Position numbers and translations under genes: made by a program
DNA from: Streptomyces sp. NBC_00287
GTDB taxonomy: Bacteria > Actinomycetota > Actinomycetes > Streptomycetales > Streptomycetaceae
Reading direction: 5' to 3'
DNA: 64,000 nucleotides
Assembly (NCBI RefSeq): GCF_036173105.1
Contig: NZ_CP108053.1
Span: 9,114,001 to 9,178,000, forward strand
Notes under the pieces: generated by a model
The model's database searches: none
Seen by the model: only the letters and a program-made list of their open reading frames with translations
Told to the model about the DNA's origin: nothing
Part shown: positions 32,999 to 40,334 of the stretch, piece by piece
How positions within the stretch are numbered: position 1 is the stretch's first letter
Layout: the number at the start of each line of letters is the position of its first letter

Positions 32999-34723
32999 AT
33001 GGCCGACGCGCTGCTCTTCAACCCGCGCACCTACGACCCCGCGCACTTCGACCCGGAGACCCGCAGGTTGCTGCGCGCCACCGTCGACTGGTTCGAGGAG
33101 CGGGGCAAGCGCCGGCTGATCGAGGACTACCGGACCCGCGCCTGGCTCGGCGACTTCCTCGCCTTCGCCGCCAAGGAGGGGCTCTTCGCGACCTTCCTCA
33201 CCCCCGCCTCCGCCGCGACAGAGGGCGAGGGCGACAAGCGCTGGGACACCGCCCGCATTGCTGCCCTCAACGAGATCCTCGGCTTCTACGGCCTCGACTA
33301 CTGGTACGCCTGGCAGGTCACCATCCTCGGCCTCGGCCCCGTCTGGCAGAGCGACAACCCCGCCGCCCGTGCCCGCGCCGCGGAACTGCTCTCCCAGGGT
33401 GAGGTGTTCGCCTTCGGCCTGTCCGAGAAGGCCCACGGCGCCGACATCTACTCCACCGACATGCTCCTGGAGCCCGACGGTACGGGCGGGTTCCGGGCCA
33501 CCGGCTCCAAGTACTACATCGGCAACGGCAACGCCGCCGGGCTCGTCTCCGTCTTCGGCCGCCGCACCGACGTCGAGGGCCCCGACGGCTACGTCTTCTT
33601 CGCCGCCGACAGCCGCCACCCCGCGTACCACCTGGTGAAGAACGTCGTCGACTCGTCGAAGTACGTCAGCGAGTTCCGCCTCGAGGACTACCCCGTAGCC
33701 CCGGAAGACGTCCTGCACACCGGCCGCGCCGCATTCGACGCCGCCCTCAACACCGTCAACGTGGGCAAGTTCAACCTGTGCACCGCCTCGATCGGCATCT
33801 GCGAGCACGCGATGTACGAGGCCGTCACCCACGCGCACAACCGCATCCTCTACGGCCGCCCCGTCACCGCCTTCCCGCATGTGCGGCGCGAGTTGACCGA
33901 CGCGTACGTCCGGCTCGTCGGCATGAAGCAGTTCAGCGACCGTGCCGTCGACTACTTCCGCACCGCGGGCCCCGACGACCGTCGCTACCTCCTCTTCAAC
34001 CCGATGACGAAGATGAAGGTGACCACCGAGGGCGAGAAGGTCATCGACCTGATGTGGGACGTCATCGCCGCCAAGGGCTTCGAGAAGGACAACTACTTCG
34101 CCCAGGCCGCCGTCGAGATCCGCGGCCTGCCGAAGCTGGAGGGCACCGTCCACGTCAACCTGGCGCTGATCCTCAAGTTCATGCGCAATCACCTCCTCGA
34201 CCCGGCCGCGTACGAGCCCGTCCCGACCCGCCTCGACGCGGCCGACGACGTCTTCCTCTTCCGGCAGGGGCCGGCCCGCGGCCTCGGCTCGGTGCGTTTC
34301 CACGACTGGCGGCCGGCCTTCGACGCGTACGCCCACCTGTCCAACATCTCCCGGTTCCGCGAACAGGCCGACGCGCTCTGCGAGTTCGTACGCACGGCCG
34401 CTCCTGACGAGGAGCAGAGCCGGGACCTCGACCTGCTCCTCGCCGTCGGGCAGCTCTTCGCGCTCGTCGTCCACGGGCAGCTGGTCCTGGAGCAGGCAGC
34501 CCTGACGGGCCTGGACGAGGACGTGCTCGACGAGCTGTTCGCCGTCCTCGTGCGGGACTTCTCCGCGCACGCAGTCGAGCTGCACGGCAAGGACTCCGCG
34601 ACCGAGGAACAGCAGCTCTGGGCGCTCGGCGCGGTCCGGCGCCCGGTCGTCGACGAGGCGCGCTCGGAGCGCGTCTGGCAGCGCGTCGAGGCGCTGTCGG
34701 GAGCCTACGAGATGATGCCCTGA
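32999..34723 (+). CDS. Acyl-CoA dehydrogenase family protein
   Basis: A protein of 574 residues with the acyl-CoA dehydrogenase order: helical N-domain, central beta domain (FAFGLSEKAHGADIYSTDM, KYYIGNGNAAGLVSVFG), and C-terminal helical bundle (ITKMKVTTEGEK-like LFNPMTKMKVTTEGEKVID, WDVIAAKGFEKDNY). It is longer than a usual enzyme of about 390 residues and has an extra C-terminal helical segment of about 150 residues. By family it oxidises an acyl-CoA with FAD. The PadR gene precedes it and likely controls it. The substrate is unknown. Confidence 0.9.
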   Translation: MADALLFNPRTYDPAHFDPETRRLLRATVDWFEERGKRRLIEDYRTRAWLGDFLAFAAKEGLFATFLTPASAATEGEGDKRWDTARIAALNEILGFYGLDYWYAWQVTILGLGPVWQSDNPAARARAAELLSQGEVFAFGLSEKAHGADIYSTDMLLEPDGTGGFRATGSKYYIGNGNAAGLVSVFGRRTDVEGPDGYVFFAADSRHPAYHLVKNVVDSSKYVSEFRLEDYPVAPEDVLHTGRAAFDAALNTVNVGKFNLCTASIGICEHAMYEAVTHAHNRILYGRPVTAFPHVRRELTDAYVRLVGMKQFSDRAVDYFRTAGPDDRRYLLFNPMTKMKVTTEGEKVIDLMWDVIAAKGFEKDNYFAQAAVEIRGLPKLEGTVHVNLALILKFMRNHLLDPAAYEPVPTRLDAADDVFLFRQGPARGLGSVRFHDWRPAFDAYAHLSNISRFREQADALCEFVRTAAPDEEQSRDLDLLLAVGQLFALVVHGQLVLEQAALTGLDEDVLDELFAVLVRDFSAHAVELHGKDSATEEQQLWALGAVRRPVVDEARSERVWQRVEALSGAYEMMP

Positions 34724-34746
34724 GTCACCCCGACGCGGCCTTGAAC

Positions 34747-34786
34747 CGCCTCGCGGAGAACGGCAGCCGCCGCACCCCGCGAGGCG
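34747..34786 (+). terminator. Hairpin after the acyl-CoA dehydrogenase gene
   Basis: A perfect 10-bp stem CGCCTCGCGG/CCGCGAGGCG with a 20-base loop, 24 bases past the stop. No U-tract. The next 170 bases contain no gene. Confidence 0.55.
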
Positions 34787-34960
34787 TTCGCCCGCGGGAG
34801 CGGCGCACAGGAGGGGTGGCGCCCTCAGCAGGGCGGCCTCGCCCCATCTGAAGCCTCCGAAACGCTCCTGTCCGCCGTGGCGGCCGGGGCCGAAGCCGCC
34901 AAGGCGGCCCGGCCCGCACGGACGACGCCGGGACTCGGGTCGCCATCATCCTCGGGTGAC

Positions 34961-34998
34961 GCGCGGCCGGGTGGACGCCCGCTCGCAGCCGGCCGCGC
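34961..34998 (-). terminator. Hairpin directly after the truncated TetR gene
   Basis: A perfect 10-bp stem GCGCGGCCGG/CCGGCCGCGC with an 18-base loop, immediately beyond the stop of the leftward TetR fragment at 34999. It fits the original terminator of that gene, showing that its 3' end is intact even though the 5' part is gone. Confidence 0.6.
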
Positions 34999-35297
34999 TC
35001 AGCCGTCGGAACGCTGGTAGATCGCGCCCATGAAGATCGAGACGAGGGTGTCCAGGAGACGCTCCTCGGCAACGGCCGGTATCTGGCCGCTGAAGGTGCT
35101 GAACAGGGCGCGCTCGACCATCCAGTTGAGCGAGATGGCGAGGTCGCGGGCGGGAACGCCCTCCGGAGCGGCCCCGCGGCCGCGCTCGGACTCGATCGCC
35201 GCCGTCACCTCGGCCACGAACTGCTCCATCACCTGGGACCACAGGTCCTTGACGGCGGCGCTGGTGTACTGCGCGGCCCACGCCGCCGACGCGATCG
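34999..35297 (-). pseudogene. TetR-family regulator, C-terminal fragment only
   Basis: Reading leftward, SAAWAAQYTSAAVKDLWSQV, EVTAAIESERGRG, PARDLAISLNWMVERALFST and LLDTLVSIFMGAIYQRS form the C-terminal ligand-binding helices of a TetR-type repressor. The DNA-binding N-terminus is missing: upstream of about 35297 the frame runs antisense through the adjacent monooxygenase gene. No start codon with RBS fits. The fragment can therefore no longer bind DNA. Confidence 0.7.
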
Positions 35298-35298
35298 C

Positions 35299-36171
35299 GC
35301 GGCCGATGCCATCGACCCCCGTGAGTTCGTCTACGAACGCCTCGGCGGCCGCTTCGAGATGGACGTGCTGGTCGCCAACGCCTGGACGCCGAGACTCACC
35401 GTCGCCGACTCCTTCGGCCGGGGCCGCGTCTGGCTCGCGGGCGATGCCGTCCATCAGGTGACCCCAACCGGCGGTTACGGCATGAATACCGGCGTCGGCG
35501 ACGCGATCGGCCTCGGCTGGGCGCTCGCCGCGGTGCTCCAGGGCTGGGGGACACCTGGCCTGCTGCGTGCCTACGCACACGAGCGCCGGGCTGTGGCCCT
35601 GCGCAACCGCAAGGCCGCCGCGCGGCACAGCCTCGTGCGAGCGGCGATCATGGCCACCAACCGGGCCGACCTGCACAGCGAACGCTGGCACGGTGCCCGC
35701 ACCCGGCAGCGCATCGGCCGCGAGATCAGCGACCTGGGCAACCTGGAGAACGAGGCCCTCGGCATCGAACTCGGCTACCGCTACGACACCTCGCCCACCA
35801 TCTGCCCGGAAACCGCACCCGGCGCCCGGGCGCCGCGCCAGCCGATGGACGAGTACACGCCCAGCACCTGGCCCGGCGCCAGGCCCCCGAGCGTGCTGCT
35901 GGAGGACGGCCGCGCCCTGTTCGACCTCTTCCACCCCACCGGCTTCAGCCTGCTGCGCTTCGCCGACCTGGACGTCACCGCGCTCACCGACGCCGCCGCC
36001 GAACGCGGCGTCCCCCTCCGCGTCGTCGACGTCCGCGACGCACACGCCCGAGCCCTCTATGAACGGGATCTGGTCCTCGTACGACCCGACCAGCACGTCG
36101 CCTGGCGCGGCGACGCACCACCCGCCGACCCGTCGCACGTCATCGACCGTGTGCGGGGCGCTCAGAACTGA
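35299..36171 (+). pseudogene. FAD-dependent monooxygenase, C-terminal fragment
   Basis: From about 35299 the frame reads DPREFVYERLGGRFE, then the flavin ribityl-binding motif GRVWLAGDAVHQVTPTGGYG, GWALAAVLQGWGTPGLLRAY and the thioredoxin-like C-terminal domain ending PADPSHVIDRV. This is the second half of an aromatic (class A, phenol-hydroxylase-like) monooxygenase. The first ~250 residues, including GxGxxG for ADP binding, are absent. The fragment abuts the truncated TetR gene head to head. An internal ATG at 35359 could start translation but the product could not bind FAD properly. Confidence 0.8.
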
Positions 36172-36244
36172 GCGCGCAACCCACGAGCGGTGCGCCCGAG
36201 TCGGACCTCGGACTCACCGCTCGCCAGTCCGTCCAGGAGAAGAC

Positions 36245-36994
36245 ATGAGCCGACCTGAGAAGACCACCTCCTTCATGTCCCCGGTGTGGTTCCGCGCGGA
36301 CCTGCCGAGAGAGTCAGCCACCCGTTACTGGGAGGGGCCGCACGCGCAGATCGCCGGGCGGCTGCCCAACATGGCCGAGTACGTGCAGCGGCACTTCTCG
36401 CCGACCGATCACGGCTACTGGCCGTCGTCGCCCACCGTGGGCACCACCGTCCCCTCGGACTGGCGCTGCGACGGCGTGGCCGAGGTCCGCTTCGGAAGTA
36501 CGGTCGCCGCGCTCGGCATGCCGATGCACATGCGGGAGGTGTACCTGGACGAGCAGAACGTGTTCGAACGGGTCCTCGGGCAGGTCACCGGTCCGGGCGG
36601 CGGCCGCTGGTGGACCGACGGCCACGACGACGCCGTAGGACACCGCACGGTTCTGCTGCTGCGCCGGCGGCGCGGAGCGCGGGGCCGGGTGTTCCGGAGT
36701 TACGTCCACGACCGCATCGGCCCCGCGCTCCACGAGGCCGGCGCCCGCGACCTGCGGACGTACACCTTTCTGCCCTGGACGCGGTACATGCACCCCACGC
36801 TCGGTGTCTGCCACCACAACCCCACCTTCCGCCGCTACCACGCAAGCGTCGTGATCGGAGCCGACAGCCGCGCCGCCATGGACGACCTGCTCAAGTCGGA
36901 GCAGGTCGCCGGGATCGTGGCCGAGCAGCAGACGGTCCTGACGGCCGTCCACGCGTACACCGTGGAACGGAGCGTGCCGGTCATCCGTGTGTGA
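36245..36994 (+). CDS. EthD-domain protein
   Basis: A protein of 249 residues from ATG 36245, with AGGAGA as RBS. It resembles two dimeric alpha-beta barrel (EthD-like) units: SPVWFRADLPRESATRYWEG, HAQIAGRLPNMAEYVQRHF in the first and FRSYVHDRIGPALHEAGAR, HPTLGVCHHNPTFRRYH in the second. Such proteins assist oxidation or decarboxylation of aromatic compounds. It follows the truncated monooxygenase by 73 bases and may be the remaining intact partner of a former aromatic-degradation unit. Confidence 0.8.
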   Translation: MSRPEKTTSFMSPVWFRADLPRESATRYWEGPHAQIAGRLPNMAEYVQRHFSPTDHGYWPSSPTVGTTVPSDWRCDGVAEVRFGSTVAALGMPMHMREVYLDEQNVFERVLGQVTGPGGGRWWTDGHDDAVGHRTVLLLRRRRGARGRVFRSYVHDRIGPALHEAGARDLRTYTFLPWTRYMHPTLGVCHHNPTFRRYHASVVIGADSRAAMDDLLKSEQVAGIVAEQQTVLTAVHAYTVERSVPVIRV

Positions 36995-37138
36995 GGCGGT
37001 CCCGCTTCAGGCCGGGGCTCTGCTTGACCAGCGCGCGCAGCAGTACGCGTTGGGGGGGGGCAGCCGCATCAGCCGGCTGGCGATCGGTATGGGCAGCCCG
37101 GTGACGACCACGCCGGGGCACGACGGACGGTGTGGGTG
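36995..37138 (-). other. Possible frameshifted relic with a G9 tract
   Basis: On the minus strand, LPIPIASRLMRLPP continues in another frame, across a run of nine G/C (37052-37060), as RVLLRALVKQSPGLKRDRL. Together these look like one helical protein end split by a homopolymer slip. I do not recognise the family and neither part has a start. It may be a decayed gene or chance. Confidence 0.2.
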
Positions 37139-37789
37139 TTATTTGAGGTGGGCGAAGACGACGAGGTTGTCGGTGTAGTCCTTGGCGGCGCGGTCGTAGT
37201 CGCCTGCGCAGGTGATGAGGCGGATCTGGGCTTGGGGTGTGTCGGCGTAGACGCGCTGGTCGGGGAAGTCGTCCTTGGCGAAGCTTTCGACGCTGTCGAC
37301 GACGAAGGTTGCCGTGCGTCTGTCGGCGCGTTTGATGCGGAAGACGTCGCCCTTCTTCAGGTCGGCGAGGTCGGCGAAGACGGCGGGGGAGGTGGCGGTG
37401 TCGACGTGCCCGGCGACGACCGAGGTGCCTGCTTCTCCGGGGGTGGGGCCTTTGGCGAACCAGCCGACGAGGTTGGTGTTGTCGGCGGGCGGGGGGTCGA
37501 GTTGCCCGGTGCGGCCGATGGCGAGTTCGGTGAAGGGGGCGTCGACGGAGATCTTCGGGATCAGCAGCCGTACGGGTTTGGAGCGGGGCAGGTGCTTGGG
37601 TGCGGGATGACGGGCCGGCTGGCCTGCGGGCGGTGTTGATGCGGTGGCGGCTCGTGCGGGGGGTGGGGTCGGCTCGTCGTCGCTGAAGACGGTCATGGCC
37701 AGCACGGTGAGGGCCAGGCATGTCATGACCAGTACCCAGGCGCGGAATCTGGGCTTGGGCCGGGTCGTGTCAGAGGGGGGAGTCGTCAT
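37139..37789 (-). CDS. Class F sortase
   Basis: A protein of 216 residues from ATG 37789. An N-terminal membrane anchor (17-34) is followed by a Pro/Ala linker and the sortase barrel: RLLIPKISVDAPFTELAIG, TSVVAGHVDTA (catalytic His128), QIRLITCAGDYDR (catalytic Cys194, Arg200). The short size and AGH/ITC motifs are those of actinobacterial class F sortases. It is a transpeptidase that attaches surface proteins to the wall. The likely partner is the gene just upstream on the same strand (37886-38302). Confidence 0.93.
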   Translation of the reverse strand: MTTPPSDTTRPKPRFRAWVLVMTCLALTVLAMTVFSDDEPTPPPARAATASTPPAGQPARHPAPKHLPRSKPVRLLIPKISVDAPFTELAIGRTGQLDPPPADNTNLVGWFAKGPTPGEAGTSVVAGHVDTATSPAVFADLADLKKGDVFRIKRADRRTATFVVDSVESFAKDDFPDQRVYADTPQAQIRLITCAGDYDRAAKDYTDNLVVFAHLK

Positions 37790-37885
37790 GGGGTGTCCAC
37801 CTGTGGTGGGGGCGGTTCGTTGGTGGCCGTGGGCCGCCACGCGGCAGGTGCGTGGCGGCCGCGGTGGCTATGGCGTGGGGCATGG

Positions 37886-38302
37886 TCAGGCCAGGGTGGT
37901 GGAGTTCTTGCGGCGGCGGGCTGCGTACAGGCCGGTGCCGGCGACGGCGAGGACGGCAAGGCCGCCGGCGGTCACTGTGGGTGTGGCGAGTGCGCCGCCT
38001 CCGGTGTGCATGCCGCCCTTGGGCTTGTCGTGGTCGCCCTTCCAGGAGTTTTCGTCGTGGTCGTCTTTCCAGGTGTTCTCGTCGTGCTTGCCGTTCCAGT
38101 CCTCCTCGTCCTTCTTTTCGTGCTTGGTGCCGTTCCAGGAGTCCTCGCTGTCGTGCCCGTAGTCCTGGTTGCTGTCGTGGTCCTTGCTGTGGGAGGAGTC
38201 TTCGTGGTCGTTGTTGGGTGCGGTGGCGTAGGCGGCGGGAGCGCCGAGGAGGAGGGCGGCGGTGGCTGCCGCGGTGGCGAGCAGGGTGCGTGCAGGGTGC
38301 AT
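37886..38302 (-). CDS. Small Asp/His/Lys-rich surface protein, possible sortase partner
   Basis: A protein of 138 residues. A Sec signal peptide (1-27, cut after AYA) precedes a very hydrophilic region with imperfect repeats of about ten residues: DSWNG, EDWNGKHDENT, WKDDHDENS, WKGDHDKPK. The C-terminus has the layout of a sortase sorting signal, a hydrophobic helix (VTAGGLAVLAVAGTGLYA) then ARRRK. However no LPxTG, LAxTG or similar motif precedes it; the sequence there is MHTGGGALATPT. It lies 96 bases upstream of the sortase gene and is transcribed with it. Confidence 0.8.
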   Translation of the reverse strand: MHPARTLLATAAATAALLLGAPAAYATAPNNDHEDSSHSKDHDSNQDYGHDSEDSWNGTKHEKKDEEDWNGKHDENTWKDDHDENSWKGDHDKPKGGMHTGGGALATPTVTAGGLAVLAVAGTGLYAARRRKNSTTLA

Positions 38303-38771
38303 GTGTGATCCTTTTCTGCCGGCGGGGGGTGGCTGACGCGGTATCAGCTGGTTGCGGTCCCGCTCCGACGTGATCCACGCTCGGTGGGGAATGGGCCGCC
38401 CGCCACTTGGGGCGACCCGCCGGGTGACGGACCGTCGGCTACCTGCCACACCGTCAGGCTTTGGCCTGACGCGCCGTGAGAGTCGGCTCGGTGTGGCGTT
38501 TCTGGGTGCGCGGGCCCTTCGGCATCGCGATCTCCCGTCGCCGGGGGCACTGGCACCTGCGTCCGCCCGGAGCGGGACAAGTGCCGCAGGCCGGAGTTCT
38601 GGTGCGTCGATGCATAGGGCCAAACGGTCCTGTGAGGAACAGGTGCCCTGATCGATCGAGCGCGGAGCTGCTGCATCAGCGGCGCTGGATGTCGAAGGCG
38701 CGGGCCCGACTGAGATTGCTCCGCCGACTGTCGTACCGTAACCACCGCGTCGCCACTGCGCGCTCGGCCAC
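38303..38771. other. Intergenic region, no gene seen; contains a hairpin at 38452-38471
   Basis: About 470 bases. The only clear structure is CGTCAGGC-TTTG-GCCTGACG (38452-38471), an 8-bp perfect hairpin that could end the leftward transcript of the peptidoglycan-binding protein gene. Promoters for the surface-protein/sortase pair should be at 38310-38400. Open frames here have no recognisable content. Confidence 0.4.
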
Positions 38772-39875
38772 CTATGGACCGCCCAGGGGCAGCAGGTCGG
38801 GCCGCCCGGCTGGGCCGAAGCGGCCAGCGACCAGATCGTCCAAGGGCAGGCTGGTCAGCCGGATGCGCTCGTCGAAACCGATGTCGTCCCAGCGCTGATA
38901 CATCCCGTCCGGGAACGTGATCCAGCGCCAACGGTCATCAGTGTTCAGGATGTCCCCGGTCGGCACTTCGCGGATGAACGCGCGATGGTAGGGGTGGATG
39001 TTGTTGGTGAACGGCGTGGGCAGCCCGGAGAATACGAAGGCACGCAGCACCTCGTAGTGCGGCGGAATGATCGACTTCTGCTCGTTTTCGAGCAGGTCCC
39101 GGTTGCCCTCGGCGACCAGGCCAGTGGTGATCTTGTTCCAGGCTGCTCCGTAGGAGCGGGTGGGGAACCCGGGGGCGAAGGTCGGCACGAGGGCGGCGTA
39201 GGTCGTGTATTCGTTGAACCGGTCGTGCAGGTGGCCAAGCTTGATGGCCTCGCTCGGATGATCCAGGAATGCCTCGTGCAGCCAGGCAAGGTCGAAGAAG
39301 ATGTCCCGGCCGATCCGCACCATGATGGACTGCTCGATGAAGCCGGGGTCGCTGTCCAGCCCGCCGACGACCGCGCCCCCGGCCATGCGTCCGAGACCGG
39401 CCCAGAGCAGCTCCTTCGGTGCGGCGAGGTACAGGTCGCGGTAGTAGCCGTACAGGTCGACGATCCGCGCTCGGTTTGCCGCCCACCCCGCCTCCGGCAG
39501 CCACTCGGCGTGCTCGGCATTCCGGGCTTTCGCCAGTGCGCGGTTGCTGTAGAACGAGCGCCGGTCCGAGTAGTGCATCTGTTGGTCGTCGAGGCTCGGT
39601 AGGGGCTCGCTGTCGAGGCGGTTCATCGTCTGCGGGCCGACCTTGCCGTCCTGCGAGAGACCGCGGGACTCCTGGAATGCGCTGACGGCGCCGAAGGTTT
39701 CGGAACCGAAGTCGCCGTCAGCACCGAACATCGGCAGGTCGAACCCCAGGTCCAGCAGCGCCCATTGGACGCGACGCACCGCCAGCCCCTTCTCCTGCGG
39801 CCCCATGACGTGGGTGTTCGCCGCGCACTCCTGCAGCACAGTGTCGTCGGCAAATCGCGGATTGCTCAGGCCCAT
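38772..39875 (-). CDS. Peptidoglycan-binding-domain protein without signal peptide
   Basis: A protein of 367 residues from ATG 39875 with RBS GGAGGG. Residues 25-95 form one PG_binding_1 domain: GLAVRRVQWALLDLGFDLP, FGADGDFGSETFGAVSAFQ and GKVGPQTMNRLD. The remaining 270 residues are mostly helical (VDLYGYYRDLYLAAPKELLW, LGRMAGGAVVGGLD, IGRDIFFDLAWLHEAFL) and do not match a family I can name. No signal or membrane anchor is present, unusual for such a domain, so either export uses another route or the domain binds something else. Its gene is leftward, downstream of the SARP gene. Confidence 0.75.
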   Translation of the reverse strand: MGLSNPRFADDTVLQECAANTHVMGPQEKGLAVRRVQWALLDLGFDLPMFGADGDFGSETFGAVSAFQESRGLSQDGKVGPQTMNRLDSEPLPSLDDQQMHYSDRRSFYSNRALAKARNAEHAEWLPEAGWAANRARIVDLYGYYRDLYLAAPKELLWAGLGRMAGGAVVGGLDSDPGFIEQSIMVRIGRDIFFDLAWLHEAFLDHPSEAIKLGHLHDRFNEYTTYAALVPTFAPGFPTRSYGAAWNKITTGLVAEGNRDLLENEQKSIIPPHYEVLRAFVFSGLPTPFTNNIHPYHRAFIREVPTGDILNTDDRWRWITFPDGMYQRWDDIGFDERIRLTSLPLDDLVAGRFGPAGRPDLLPLGGP

Positions 39876-40036
39876 CGTTGATCCCTCCAGGTTCCCAGGT
39901 CGATCACGGGCGTCGGCAGCCCGGGCCTGCCGACCTGGGCTCTCATTGCAGAGGAAGGCGTGGGAAGGGATTCTGCTGCGGAAAACACGCTCAGCAGCCG
40001 AGAGAATTCTTCCATCGCCAACGCGGCAGCGACCGG

Positions 40037-40072
40037 CGCGACCCACCGAAGAGACGCGACCCACCGAAGAGA
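40037..40072. repeat. Perfect tandem repeat, 2 x 18 bp
   Basis: The unit CGCGACCCACCGAAGAGA occurs twice in direct tandem with no mismatch. It is about 160 bp upstream of the peptidoglycan-binding protein start, within the 459-base gap (39876-40334) behind the SARP gene. It may be a direct-repeat binding site, or a chance duplication. The rest of the gap holds no gene. Confidence 0.6.
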
Positions 40073-40334
40073 GCGGAACAAGCGAGCAGCCATTGACCAG
40101 TTCCGTCACATCGCCCGCTCCGGTTGAACGGCGACACGCGCCCCGCCCCGAACATCGGCCGAGTGGGATCGACGCCATTGGTTGGGCGGCCACTCGTTCG
40201 AGAACATCGGACCCAAGGTGTCAGCGCAACCTGACTGCGTGTGGCCTGCCGGTCAGCGGATCTGGGCGATAGACCAGCCCATACTCGCGGCCGAACCGAC
40301 TGGCTTCAGCAGTGTGGTTCGCGGATCGCTGTCG

